A stretch of DNA of 64,000 nt from assembly GCA_036924085.1 (NCBI GenBank), contig JAVGWX010000003.1, positions 131,299,023 through 131,363,022 of the forward strand, in the 5' to 3' direction. Shown here one piece after another: positions 45,580 through 56,429 of the stretch. The translations under genes and the position numbers were made by a program. Under the pieces are notes generated by a model. The model did not search any database. It saw only the letters and a program-made list of their open reading frames with translations, and was not told where the DNA came from. Each line of letters begins with the position of its first letter. The stretch's first letter is position 1. The DNA comes from Ariolimax columbianus (Eukaryota; Mollusca; Gastropoda; Stylommatophora; Arionidae).

Positions 45580-45924
45580 CAAATATGTGCTCGGAGACAT
45601 ACATACACGTTCAATCACATTTTCATTCTCCCGATACACTGAATAATGATGTAATCTTAACATCGGCATGCAAACACGGGCAACAAGAAATGATTGATCA
45701 GAACGAGAGACAAGAAATATTACAAAAAACTGTCATCATAAAATGCCTTCTGAAAACCTCTGTTGCAAAGGTTTTCAAAGAAAACATATATTTCGGAATG
45801 CCACATCAGAGTAATATTGATCCGCTTAGCGAACTGCACAAAACTATAGAAGGAAATTGATAATTGAAATGTTGAAATTTATGATATATATACTTGTATG
45901 TCTTTTGAGAGTCCGAAGACGGAG
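45580..45924. other. Unassigned open frame region
   Basis: A 91-residue plus-strand frame (45585-45860) has no motif I recognise and is near chance length. The remainder is AT-rich. Confidence 0.35.
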
Positions 45925-46185
45925 TAGTTAATGAGCTGACAGTAGCCACCGACTCAGATCTGACTACTTCCATCAGTGCCAGCCAACTATAGCTGATCAA
46001 GACCGTATTGTTCTTCCAAGTGGAGTACATAGAAACAGACTACAACCTTGCAGCTGGCTAAGACAATAGGGGTCGAAGACGAAAGACGAATCAAGTCTGA
46101 AAGATGCTGCACTGTCACCCGAATTTGTCAGACTGAAAGGTGCAGATATCACAAAGTCAGTGTAGACTAAGACACAGATTCGAAA
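45925..46185 (+). repeat. Dispersed repeat family C, diverged 5' part
   Basis: TTAATGAGCTGACAGTAGCC, GCTGATCAAGACCGTATTGT and GACTGAAAGGTGCAGATATC correspond in order to 53380-53625. Confidence 0.7.
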
Positions 46186-46314
46186 CGTCCTTTACAGGAT
46201 GAATACCGAAGACGAAGAAGGAAATGAATAAACAAAATAAGAGGTAGATGATGAAGAAGAAGGAGAAGAAGTAGAGGAAGAGAAAGCATAAGAAGAAAAA
46301 TCCACATCAGTCAA

Positions 46315-46450
46315 CCACATCAAAGTTATGTCTGTGTCAGACATTGATATCAGTGCCTTCAACAAAGTCATGTCTGTGTCAGACATTCAAATCAGTCACC
46401 AAAATCATGTCTGTGTCAGACATACAAATCAGTCACCAAAATCATGTGTC
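46315..46450. repeat. Short tandem repeat of about 36 bp
   Basis: CATGTCTGTGTCAGACAT, itself a palindrome-like word (ATGTCTGxxxCAGACAT), recurs about 3.5 times with CAAATCAGTCACCAAAAT between. Confidence 0.85.
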
Positions 46451-47992
46451 TGTCTGTGTTTATATGGCGGGTTACGTTGCACTATGTTCTGTACCCAAAA
46501 ACAGGTGCATCCGCCTTCAGCATGATGTTCTAGGGTTCCATCTCTAACCTTTAGCTGTCACCAACCTTCCTGCAAGGCATCCATTTATTTCTGCCTGAAC
46601 TGTCTATCTTGAGAAAGCTACTAACAAATCGAGCCTTCCTAGGCCGATATGCGTCATATATAAGCGTGAGATACCGCCGTTGACAGAGATGGTGAGGATG
46701 TTACACTATCAAACATAGAGGGAGAGCGACATGTTTCAACCTTAGCTGGCACAATTGTAAGTCAGAGTGAGGATCCTTCACTCTCCTACACTCTGAAACA
46801 TAAAAAGGCGCGTATCACAAAAAAGTAGAAGAGGGAAAGTAATAGGGATAATAGGAGAGCAATGCTGTAAATTCGAGAAACTTATTTTATACACTAATAA
46901 AATTACATAATAAAATTGAAATTAAATCAGGAATAAGAGAGAGAGAGAGCAACAAAACAATAAATGAGGAAAATATATCAGTACCATCCCTGTAAGGAAG
47001 TGAGCGATATTTGTTTATAAAAGGTGACGAAGTGCTACTGAAGACATTTATACAGTGAAAGCGTTTACAATGTTAAGTGTTCATAAAAAACCTTTCTGGT
47101 TAAACCAATAGTATTACAGAGGGGGGGGAGCAGAAATATCGAAAATATTAAACAGGAGAATGAAATAGCGTGTGTACACGGGAACGGAACAATTCATTGA
47201 TAGATGAGAGATACTGGCGACAAGAGAAACGTAAGAGAGTTCTGTTAAAGAAGACTATGAATGGGCAACACTGTTTGATAGAATAATGGAAAGACGGTAT
47301 AATTGAGAGAGTGAGACAGCACTATTGATGGTATAAGTGAGTCACTCCGCCTGAAATATAATAGTGACATTATTTGTGCAAGACCTTTACCTGGTGCTTG
47401 ACAGGGTAATGGGGCCAGAGCTGACATCGCCCAACTGTATACGATCTGGTACATGGGATCTGTGGCTATCTTTGCTCAAGAGATTATGGATAGAGCTCTG
47501 ACAACCATCGTCACAGATCTGTTTCAAGTCTTTGTGTTGAAATAGCTTTGAAGTGCCTTGTGGGGTCAACACGTTCCGACTTACCCGACTTCGAAAGTTA
47601 CAATTGTGTTCGCTCCTATTTCCAGGTACTTTTCAGTCGCGGTGAAGTTGATTCGTGGCTCCAGAGTTAATGCTTAGTCCAAAGGTTCTGAACATGACAT
47701 CCACAAGAAACCCAGGGGTATCGTTTAACAAGAGGATTTCGTGTTCTGGAAATCTTTGACAGGAAATAGTTACGACATTAGTTTGACGGACAGATAACTG
47801 AAATAAATCACGCTCTTCAATTATGAATGCAGGAAACAATCCACAGGAAAACTGGCAGCACCCGTAGAGATCCTTATAAACGTCTATCAATCTAGCAATT
47901 TCACCTTGAAATATTTGTATTTTATGTATGCATTGAAAAGCATTTTTATGAAATGTACTCCGCAGGCTTAAATATGTCAAACAGGTATCATT
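46451..47992. other. No gene recognised
   Basis: Unique-looking AT-rich sequence with a short GA run at 46940 and a G8 run near 47121. A 124-residue minus-strand frame (47633-48007) is discussed under rejected items. Confidence 0.4.
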
Positions 47993-48004
47993 AGACTGCC
48001 AAAT
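47993..48004. repeat. Target-site duplication, left copy (12 bp)
   Basis: AGACTGCCAAAT is repeated at 48477-48488, bracketing the LINE copy. Confidence 0.85.
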
Positions 48005-48476
48005 CAAGACAACGAGGAGGCAGACAGACTGGCAAAAGAAGGTGCAAGGCTACCACAAACAGATACCAGTATGACGTACGAAGAGTCAAAACGGCTTATC
48101 AAAGCCAGGTACATTACCAAATGGGAAACCGAACATACTGGTTACACCAAAAACGATGCCTATTACCAGTTGAACCGAAGAGAGCAGGTCGTTGTCTTCA
48201 GACTTCGCACTGGCCACAATAGACTGAGGTACCACCTATTCAACAAATTGAAGATAGGGTGTACCGACGAATGCCCGTGCGGTACTGGTAAAATGACAAC
48301 TGAACATCTGCTGCAGAACTGCCCGACATACGGGGATCAGAGAGAGCAGATGTGGCCATTGCCAGTGGAACTGCAAGACAAGCTCTATGGTAGTGGCGAG
48401 AGTCTCAGGACGACCGCCGCTTTTTTCGAAAAAATAATGGTTGCTGTCTGACTGTGTACGCAGAAGAAGAAGAAGA
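48005..48476 (+). pseudogene. Strongly 5'-truncated jockey-like LINE (RNase H end and zinc motif)
   Basis: Homology to the element at 9699-11430 starts within the last RNase H box (NEEADRLAKEGARLPQ). It runs uninterrupted through TSMTYEESKRLIKARYITKW, YYQLNRREQVVVFRLRTGHN, RLRYHLFNKLKIGCTDECPC (the C-x-C-x8-H-x4-C motif) and EHLLQNCPTY to the stop at about 48449-48451. It ends in GTACGCAGAAGAAGAAGAAG. Unlike the first copy it has no nonsense codon and keeps the DKLYGSGES-like codons that the first copy lost. Length is about 470 bp. A 12-bp target-site duplication flanks it exactly, so it arrived by target-primed reverse transcription with extreme 5' truncation. It encodes no enzyme. Confidence 0.95.
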
Positions 48477-48890
48477 AGACTGCCAAATATGTGCTGGAAC
48501 TTCCTCATACTGTTAAATAGGGTCATTAACTTACTTACACTGCAAAATGTGATCATTAACTTCTTTCCACATTCAAATATGTTCATTAACTTATGCACAC
48601 TGTCAAATATGTTCATTAACTTCCTCACACTGTCAAATATGTTCATTAACTTCCTCACACTGTCAAATATGTTCATTAACTTCCTGACATTGTCAAATAT
48701 GTTCATTAACTTCCTCCCATTGTCAAATATGTTCATTAACTTCCTCACATTGTCAAATATGTTTATTAACTTCCTCACATTGTCAAATATTCTCATAAAC
48801 TTCCTCCCACTGTCAAATATGTTCATTAACTTCCTCCCACTGTAAAATGTTTTCACAAACCTATAGAAACTGACCAACATGTTAATGGAC
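48477..48890. repeat. 30-bp minisatellite (first 12 bp is the right target-site duplication)
   Basis: The unit is TGTCAAATATGTTCATTAAC plus TTCCTCACAC, about 12 copies with edge decay. The LINE target word GACTGCCAAAT resembles the unit's TGTCAAAT, and a similar word (TATGTCAAACAGG) lies left of the insertion. The element therefore inserted at the array margin. Confidence 0.92.
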
Positions 48891-49089
48891 TTCCTCAATG
48901 ACAAATCGGTCTATTTTCTTCCACACACTGCCATATGGATCCATGTTAGCCTTTCCTTTACACTAGAAATTTTCCATGTTCACTCTACAACTCTACTTGT
49001 GTTTGATTAATATCCGAGTCCTTATATTGTCCATGTCCATTTTGTAATCTTGATGTTGTCAATATTCACCTCTTTTTGCACAAAGACAA

Positions 49090-49210
49090 ATCAGTAAATT
49101 GGTCACAAATGATTATTTTTTTTTAAACAAGCTCAGTACGATACACAGTTCAAAAACTATTTATTTTTGCACTGACATTTTCCCTCAACATAATCTCTAC
49201 CAACATTGAT
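49090..49210 (-). pseudogene. Possible mariner transposase C-terminal scrap
   Basis: In reverse the sequence reads GNKCINVGRDYVEGK, which resembles the RWxKCIxxxGDYVEK signature close to the mariner transposase C-terminus, then a downstream tail. No catalytic region or inverted repeats are seen. Confidence 0.45.
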
Positions 49211-49679
49211 ACACTTGTTGCCAGTCAGTTCGATTATCTACGTTCCATATTCGGTACATATGTGTCTGTGGCAATCTGACTGGACAACTAGGTCTGCCTA
49301 CATCAGTATTTATGTAACGATCATGAGAAAATGTGTTGACCTAGTTAATTGTCTCGTTACCCGACAACCACTTCTTACGGTACAGAGGAAATATGTCCTT
49401 GTTAAAGATCTTATCCAGGAAATCAAATTGAAACAATCAATTACAATTTCCTGCTATCCCATTTCAGTGGTGACCTGTCAACTGACTTGCTCGTATATCT
49501 GTCCACCTTCCTGTCGACAAGAACACAGCAAAGGTAGTGTCACGTGTCACAATTTGAATTAGCTTCCTCTCTCACTGATTGTAACTTTTGAATATGTTTT
49601 CTCTCATTCACAACGTGCTTCTCTCCCGTAATTCTCATCTTCCTTTTACCTTTGGTCATCATGTCTCTACAATTCATGT

Positions 49680-50395
49680 TGGTGAGAGGAGACTAACGTC
49701 TGGTCAGGTAAAACATACTGGTCAGACATGTTAGTCAGGGTCAGGCATTACATACTGGTCAGACATGTTAGTTACGGTCGGGCAAAAAATACTGGTCAGA
49801 CATGTTAGTCAGGGTCAGGCAAAACATACTGGTCAGACATGTTAGTTACGGTCGGGCAAAAAATACTGGTCAGACATGTTAGTCAGGGTCAGGCAAAACA
49901 TACTGGTCAGACATGTTAGTTACGGTCGGGCAAAAAATACTGGTCAGACATGTTAGTCAGCGTCATGCAAAACATACTGGTCAAACATGTTAGTTAGGGT
50001 CAGGCATTACATACTGGTCAGACATGTTAGTCAGGGTCAGGCAAAACATACTGGTCAGACATGTTAGTCAGGGTCTTGCAAAACATACTGGTCAGACATG
50101 TTAGCCAGCGTCAGGCAAATCACTGGTCAAGACTTCCACGTCGACTTCCTCGCAGTTCTCCATGGAAACGGGCTGTTCTTCATGGCAGACTGGCTAACGA
50201 AGTGGGAGATCGACGTACGTGATCTCCGCAGGAAAGAGCGATACGCAGATAATGTTAAGCATAGCACAACCGCCTGGATGGAATGGTCCATCTTCACCAG
50301 TGTGCTCGGGATGTGATGAAAGCTACTGCAACCAGTCACTTAACGGCTGTTTCAGAGCGTACAAAAGAGTAAACTTACTCAATGCGGACATTCAC
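49680..50395 (+). repeat. Dispersed repeat family A with internal 37-bp minisatellite
   Basis: GAGGAGACTAACGTCTGGTC at 49685 is the family A head. The next internal segment, GGTCAGGCAAAACATACTGG plus TCAGACATGTTAGTCAG, is repeated about 11 times to 50110. The family A body then follows (CTTCCTCGCAGTTCTCCATG, GAAACGGGCTGTTCTTCATG, GAAAGCTACTGCAACC) and ends in ACATTCACAACAACAGCC. Two unit types (GTCAGGGTCAGGCAAAACAT and GTTACGGTCGGGCAAAAAAT) alternate at 49740-49950. Confidence 0.85.
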
Positions 50396-50744
50396 AACAA
50401 CAGCCACTCCTGTTCACCTCCCAACCCCCCGACTTTCGACTTTCCACATCCATGGTTCTCTTATACTTTCTCACACCTTAACTCCACTCCCATTGGTAAG
50501 TTCTCAGGAGCATACACATATCGCCAACCTTTCCTGGCTAATTAAAAATTTAGTCAATTATAATCGAACAGATCAATGAAAAAAAATTACCCATTCAGCA
50601 TCCTTTTGTGACCAACTTCCGGATCATCAACTCCTCCCAGTACTGAGCTCACCAGTGTTCAGTCAGCTGGAGCTTCGCAGTTTAAATGTCACAGCTCCTG
50701 CTTGTCTGTGCTACCTTAGTTTCTCTGTATATCTCTGTTGTTTC

Positions 50745-50830
50745 TCTCTCTCTCTCTCTCTCTCTAGTTACTTTTACACACACACACACACATACGCGCG
50801 CGCGCCCGCAGACACACATAAACACATATA
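50745..50830. repeat. (CT)n and (CA)n/(CG)n microsatellite cluster
   Basis: A CT run at 50746-50764 is followed by CACACACACACA and GCGCGCGCGC. Confidence 0.93.
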
Positions 50831-50917
50831 TACATAAGTACAGGCACAAGATCATGCGCAGAGAGAAACACAGACACTCATGTACATACACAGAGACATA
50901 CTAATATACAAATGGAT

Positions 50918-51100
50918 CTCTTAGAAGTGGGTTCGCTTCTCACGGTAAAGATGCTGGGTTCGATCCACATTTTCGGCACGCTCCAGTCGACCCAGTCTTA
51001 AATGGATACATGTGTTACAGACGGTCATAAATCGAGAAAGGGAGCTGTTCACTCCATCTCATCAAAGGGAGGGGGGGGGGGGGCAATGAAGCAACTAACG
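50918..51100 (+). repeat. tRNA-derived SINE
   Basis: A B box GCTGGGTTCGATCCAC at about 50950-50965 follows an A-box-like GAAGTGGGTTCGCTTCTC. The body word CAGTCGACCCAGTCTTAAAT is shared, in reverse, with the SINE family F copies at 34826-35035 and 51305-51480. A G13 run lies at about 51071-51083. Confidence 0.75.
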
Positions 51101-51304
51101 TTCCATCCCTGACAGCAGTGTCAAATATGACACATCATTTACCTTTTACATATTTATGCACGTACACCAGCGCACATGCACTTTCATGCATATTTTCGTG
51201 TACATGCGTACTGTCATTAACACATTCATACAAGCACGCGTACAAATCTCACGTGAATTCGCTTCAACAAATGGAAAATCGTTCACAGAACAAACTTTAT
51301 TGTA

Positions 51305-51480
51305 TCTGAGCGCCCGCATGCCCAGTCCCTTTCATTGCTGGAAGTGCCGACGATATAGAGTATGAACTCCGTAGCTTGTTCGGCAACTGCCAGATTTTCT
51401 TCTGACTAAGTTAGGTGCCTATTTTTAGCTGGGTCGACTGAAAGAAGTGAGAACACCATGCTAAAAACCCTGACATACCG
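51305..51480 (-). repeat. SINE family F body
   Basis: In reverse: TTTCAGTCGACCCAGCTAAA, CGAACAAGCTACGGAGTTCA, AGCAATGAAAGGGACTGGGC. It parallels 34826-35035. Confidence 0.7.
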
Positions 51481-52078
51481 GGATTGTCGAACTGATTTGT
51501 ACCTGGAAGGATGGAGTTGTAAAACAAGCTGGCAACCCAAAGGCCGCCATTAATTTATTTCGCATATGTATTCACATCACCATTTGTTTTACTGTCACAC
51601 CAATTTTTATTTAAATTGTTACATCCATTTGCCATTTCCCATTTGTACTCCTAAGTGCATTTCTTTTTATCAAACCTTATTTTTCTTTCATATTCTTAAA
51701 TTTCCTTTTTTAATGTATTTAATAGACCTTCTGCTGCCAGCTTAACTGATCTAATCTTCCGTGTTTCATTGTCTACCACATCGATCGCCCACCGCTTCCA
51801 TTTCAGCCATTGTAACCTGGGATTGTATTTCAGAGATTTTCTGTGTGTTCCAAACTCGCCACTCATTCTGATTGGTATCAGATTCTGCGTGTTCGCTACA
51901 CGTGTGAAATGACATGCTATCTGCAGTTACATAATCAGAACCTGGAATCTGGCGAAGAGTGACAGAAACCTTTACGCCAGTTACGACCTTCAAAAGATTC
52001 TAGACAAATCTCAGATTGTTTGTTATTCTAGCATTCATTTTTTCTTAGCTTTTTCAATCTTTTTCTTATTCTGCACCT
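51481..52078. other. No gene recognised
   Basis: AT-rich unique-looking sequence. Confidence 0.5.
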
Positions 52079-52079
52079 A

Positions 52080-52690
52080 CTTTCTTCTGGTTCTTTGTCT
52101 TCTTCTTCTTGTTTGTTTTTTCTTCTATACTATCGTTATTCTTCTTCTAGTTTTTCTCTATATCATCTTTCTTCGTCTTATTCTTCTACTTTACCTCTTC
52201 TTCTTCTTCTTCTAGTTTTTCTGTTAATCATTTTTCTTCTTCTTCTTTGTCTTCTTCTTCTTCTTCTTTTTCTAGTTTGTCTCCTTTCATATAATCTTTC
52301 GTGTTCTTCTTCTTCTTCTTTAATTCCTTATCATCTTTTTCATCTTCTACTAATTTTGTCTCCGTTCTTCTCATTGTGTTAGTTTTCCTCCTTAGTTTTT
52401 CTTCTTCTAGTCTTTCTCCTTCTATATTATCTTTTTCATCTTCTTCTTCTTCTGTTTTCTTCTCTTATATCATCTTTCTACTTTTTCTAGTTTTCTCCTT
52501 CTATATCAAGCTTTTCTTCTTTTTCTACTCCATCCTCTTCTTCTGCGTCTTCTTCATTTTTTCCTGCTTCCTATTCTTGTCCTTCTTCATTTTATACTTT
52601 TTCTTCTTCCTTCTTCTTGTTTGTCTTCTTAGTCTTCTTCTTCTTCCTTTCTTTCTTCTTCATTTCTAGTTTCGCTTCTGTATCTTCTAG
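52080..52690. repeat. Polypyrimidine (TTC)n-rich tract
   Basis: CTTCTTCTTCTT runs are interspersed with TCTAGTTTTTCTCC and TATATCATCTTT. About 600 bases have almost no G. Leu/Ser/Phe-rich frames are artefacts. Confidence 0.9.
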
Positions 52691-53269
52691 TTCCTCTTGT
52701 TCTTCGAACCCAGATAAAGTGAGTTATTAAATCTTTTATTCCCGTATCAAATACAATAGCTTGCTGTCAAATTCAGAAGGCTATTCAACACTAAGCAAAC
52801 GTTTCACTTGTGTTACTATCTTGTGCTTGTAATGCCATGAAATGATGTGTCTTCTACTGTTGGTTAGTTATGGTAAACTGGTGGTTGTCACTTACAATTT
52901 TCTCCCAGTTGTTCTATTCTCGTCTCTGCTACACACATAATTACTAGGAAAATCACTCGGAAAGTATTAGTCTATAACGAGACTGACACGTATGTTTGTC
53001 TAGGAATACTATATGACCTACAGTATTGTTTTTCTATGGTTTCAGTTAAACTGCGTAGCTCATATTTATAAATCTGAAATAGTTGGTCTTTCAATGGCAT
53101 CGAAATGTGTATTTGAGCCGATGATGTAACACAATTTTTTTTTTTCGTTCGCCTTATTTCCCTATACCCCAAGGATATGTGCATTTCAATTGTTGCGTCT
53201 TTCTGCCCAGTACATCCGACTTCGGCATGCTTTTTATGCAACGGTCTGTTTTTTCCTGCGTTTTCTAAC
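52691..53269. other. No gene recognised
   Basis: Unique-looking sequence with no supported motif. Confidence 0.5.
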
Positions 53270-53375
53270 GGTTTGCTTGACCCGAAGTAACGCCAGTGCT
53301 GAGATGGGGAGCGAACCCAGCACCTACAAGTTGTGAGCCGTGTCACCAATCACTAGGCCACGACGTCCCCTATAT
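53270..53375 (-). repeat. tRNA-derived SINE head
   Basis: In reverse GTGGCCTAGTGATTGGTGAC (A box) and GTGCTGGGTTCGCTCCCC (B box) match the head at 11945-12060, including the following CAGC...GCGTTAC word. It abuts repeat C head to head. Confidence 0.75.
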
Positions 53376-53379
53376 AAAC

Positions 53380-53625
53380 ACAATGAATGAGCTGACAGCA
53401 GCCAGCGACTCATGGCTGGCACTTTGCATCAGAGTCAGCGAATCTGAGCTGATCAAGACCTTATTTCGCTGCCAAGCGGCGGTTCTGAAAACAGTCTACA
53501 CTTGTGTAGATCGCCTTAGAAGACGGATCGCAGTTGGAAGACATACCCAGTATTGACAAAAGGCAGCTGAAAACGGATGTGTTGCAGCGAAAGGCGCAGA
53601 TATCGCAGCCTTGTTTATATATTAG
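53380..53625 (+). repeat. Dispersed repeat family C, 5' part
   Basis: AATGAGCTGACAGCAGCCAG, GCTGATCAAGACCTTATTTC, CTGCCAAGCGGCGGTTCTGA and CAGCGAAAGGCGCAGATATC are the best-preserved version of the family's 5' half. Confidence 0.8.
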
Positions 53626-53644
53626 GTGATGCGACCATTCGCAA

Positions 53645-53657
53645 ATGTGGCGTTATA

Positions 53658-53747
<90 letters not shown>

Positions 53748-53780
53748 AAATAATAATAATAATAAAAATAATAATAATTT
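53645..53780. repeat. (TA)n and (TAA)n microsatellite
   Basis: About 100 bases of TA repeats are followed by AATAATAATAATAAAAATAA. Confidence 0.97.
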
Positions 53781-53999
53781 TCGTCCTCAGTTGTCGACGA
53801 TGACCACCAAAATCATCCCATAACAAACTGCACCCTTGAGTATGTGAGTGCGCTTGTGACTGATCAAGTCAATGCCACCACAAAGAGTTCTGTGACACGA
53901 CTGGCAAACATAGTCCTCAACTGCTACTGATATTCCTTCTGATCTAGAGATACATATATAAGTATGTGTGTGTGCATTCGTGTGTGTTTAAAATGTGTG

Positions 54000-54720
54000 T
54001 GCCTCAAATCAATTTTTTAAAAACCTTGCTCCGCTCGATGCATATGCCATTGACCACATCTGGCCAACATTAACGGTCTTGGGCTACTCTTTCTGCTTTT
54101 ATTCAGGTGTAACCAGGTAATCGTTGTTACCTAACACATTCTCGTCTCCATGCATTATTAGGTCTACCTTTCTTTGCCTTCCTTCGCTGATTCCATGTGA
54201 TAGACTGTCTGGCTATGTTCAACGTTGCCTACCTCAAAGTGGGTCCTATCCTGGCCCATTTGTTGTTCCGGTAGCTGTTGATTTTTCTTTCCCATATGTC
54301 TTCCTTTCTTCCCATGTCCTGCCACTTTATACTAATTATCCTATGTAGGCATCGGTTAATTATAGACTAAAGTCTTTGCTAAATGACCTTGATTGTTGTC
54401 CATGTTTCCGAATCATACATCAGCGCCGTTTTGACACTGGCGTTGAATATTCTAACTCTGGTATGGAGCTTGCTTTCTCTGATAAATCTCCATATGTTGT
54501 TTAGTGTCAAGAATGACATTCTTGCCTTTCCAATTCTGGTATTTACGCCCTGAAATGTCAATTGTGCTACCCAAGAAAATAAAGGCATCCATCTCTTCTA
54601 ACCGCTCTCCGTGTGGTTGGATTTTTTCTTTGATGATCTGGTTAATTTTAGTGTGTTCGCGTGAGCACCGTTTCTGGGTTTTCTCACCTTTAAAACTCTA
54701 GCGCTGTAAACATTAATAAA
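54000..54720 (-). pseudogene. Decayed LINE RT thumb and C-terminus
   Basis: The minus strand, from 54620 downward, reads EEMDAFIFLGSTIDISG, then after a frame change GVNTRIGKARMSFLTLNNIW, RVRIFNASVKTALMYDSETW and TTIKVI. Then come RCLHRIISIKWQDMGRKEDI, WARIGPTLR and KKGRPNNAW. This is the well-known lineage with VFxYLGSxI...GGVNxDIxxRIGKAR...LNxIWxS...KxRIFNSNVKSVLLYGxETW...GHTLRK. No YADD box is included, and frameshifts and stops are present. The 3' part has a diverged relative at 34750-35250. Confidence 0.85.
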
Positions 54721-55265
54721 TATCATCCATTTGCATATAATCTCATTCCTCTAGAACTTGCCGTTATTTTTAGCAAGACGGATAAACAGGCGCATTTATT
54801 ATGTCTTATAAAATGGATGTCTCATATCTGAGTAGAGATTTCAGGCGAACATTTTCCACAAATATTTAGTATCTTTTATTGTTTTCTTCCTTATGGAATT
54901 TCAGTAAGAAATCTAAAACAAACTTAGTAGCAAACACGTTCCTGACAATAGAAAAAAGATAGCTTAGGGTATTAAGTAGAAGTAACAACTACGTTATGGA
55001 TTTGAATCTTCAACAATGAATGAATAAACATAAATCACTTGCTGCTGCACGATTTAGGTTCCGTATGACAAAATGAACATATCATAAACAGCTAAGAAAC
55101 TATTAAACTTGGAGCATTTTATAAAAGACTAAAACATTGTTAAACTGTCAGCATTTCATCAATATCTTAGAAATTAAATTGTGAGCATTTCTTAAAAAAC
55201 TTAAAAATTGAATTGTGAGTATATAATAAATAACTCATAAATTAAATATACACGCAGAATAAACC
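54721..55265. other. AT-rich, weak approx. 60-bp periodicity
   Basis: Words of the type AAACTGTCAGCATTT / AAATTGTGAGCATTTCTTAA / AATTGTGAGTATATAATAAA recur at 55090-55245. No gene seen. Confidence 0.5.
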
Positions 55266-55269
55266 ATAA

Positions 55270-56040
55270 CAACAACTAAGATGGCCGCGCCTGACTGGCT
55301 GCGCTCTCGACTCGCTCCAATGTTTTGTGTTATTTTCTGCAGTTTGGTAGTTCCTGTCCGGAATATAATTGAAAACTCCTTTACCATGGGGCGTGAAGGA
55401 CTTTATTATGTGGAATTCATGTGCTTTCGATCGGTTATTTTGTCTGTTATGCTGCATCTTATTGCGGCTGTGCCTGTCTTAAACCGTGGGAAACCAAACC
55501 ATGATGGCGTTCAACGTTCCGCTTCTGCACACCAGAATTCAGCCCAGGTGATAGTTACTCAAGGACCTTCTTACTTGGATTGACGCCACATTCTTCCCTC
55601 CCCCCTTCCCCAGAGGTTAAACGATACCTCTCCCAACCTCGTATGCTCAGCACAGCAAGAGCCTCGCTAACCCGAATATGGACACAATCCAGAGGTCTCA
55701 GGGGCGGAAAGCGAAAAAACAGGGAGTGAAAAGCGGACAAAGAAAGCCCGATACAAACATTGGTCAAACACACACTCCTCGCTGCCTTCATCCCAAAGAA
55801 GCGGAGTACTTGGCTCCCCCTGGGGAGTCTGTAGGGATTTCGATCGGCACACTGCACATGAACAATAGAGGTCCGTTCGTCGCAATGGACCTTACATGCC
55901 TATGCGAACATTTTTATTATAATTATCAACCGGAAGCACAATATTGAACTGAAGCAGACTCCAAAGCCCACGACACCTCTGACAACATGCTCTTTGAATA
56001 CTAGGTCATGGAACCATTAATTATCACATAAAGTAGAGCT
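55270..56040 (+). pseudogene. Probable LINE 5' region up to the start of the endonuclease
   Basis: The segment opens with AACTAAGATGGCCGCGCCTG, a GC-richer stretch than its surroundings. Towards its 3' half one plus frame gives an Arg/Lys-rich RGGKRKNRE, then KADKESPIQT and TLLAAFIPKK. It finally gives ELKQTPKPTTPLTTCSLNTR followed by SWNH. A basic tract leading to LxxCLLNxRSxRNH is how the ORF2 of CR1/L2-like LINEs enters its APE-type endonuclease. A stop after LPLGSL and another after HCT break the frame. The endonuclease itself is not continued beyond about 56040. The alternative 100-residue frame at 55281-55583 has no recognised motif. Tentative, because it rests on a short motif. Confidence 0.4.
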
Positions 56041-56428
56041 GCTTAACATCTATATCAATGTCTGCATCAATAAACACACTGAAACCTACGTAACAATCTA
56101 TAAATCACCTTGATTTATGTACATGTACTACACAACCGTGACACACTGACACTAACTCTTCATGACAGAAACACGGCTTGATTTGGTAAACAAACTCATA
56201 TTGACGTCTTTACACTCTCCTTTTTATTTCACACAAGTGTACATGCGCATAGCTCTAACACTATTCCTAAGATGTCTGGCCTCTGCCTAGTCTAACTATC
56301 GAAACATTCGAATTTAGAACCTGGTAAATCTTTTATCAGCGGGAACGTTAACACACAAAATAAGCAAAGCAGGATAAAGGAGAGCAGAGGGCAAAAGAGC
56401 AGAACAGAGGAGATCTTTTAGGGAAGTA
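56041..56428. other. No gene recognised
   Basis: AT-rich unique-looking sequence. Confidence 0.5.
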
Positions 56429-56429
56429 T

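Noticed and set aside
45585..45860. 91-residue plus-strand frame as a gene
   Set aside because: Near-chance length, no motif, and it sits between a LINE relic and a dispersed repeat.
47633..48007. 124-residue minus-strand frame as a host exon, with an acceptor-like TTGATTTGGCAG at its upstream edge
   Set aside because: Its first codons overlap the LINE target-site duplication, no family is recognised, no convincing donor follows, and frames of this length are expected by chance in 64 kb of AT-rich DNA. A translated search against related genomes would decide.
55281..55583. 100-residue plus-strand frame starting MAAPDWLRSR as a small membrane protein gene
   Set aside because: The AAGATGGCCGCG start context is attractive, but there is no recognised domain and the sequence downstream looks like a LINE 5' region in another frame.
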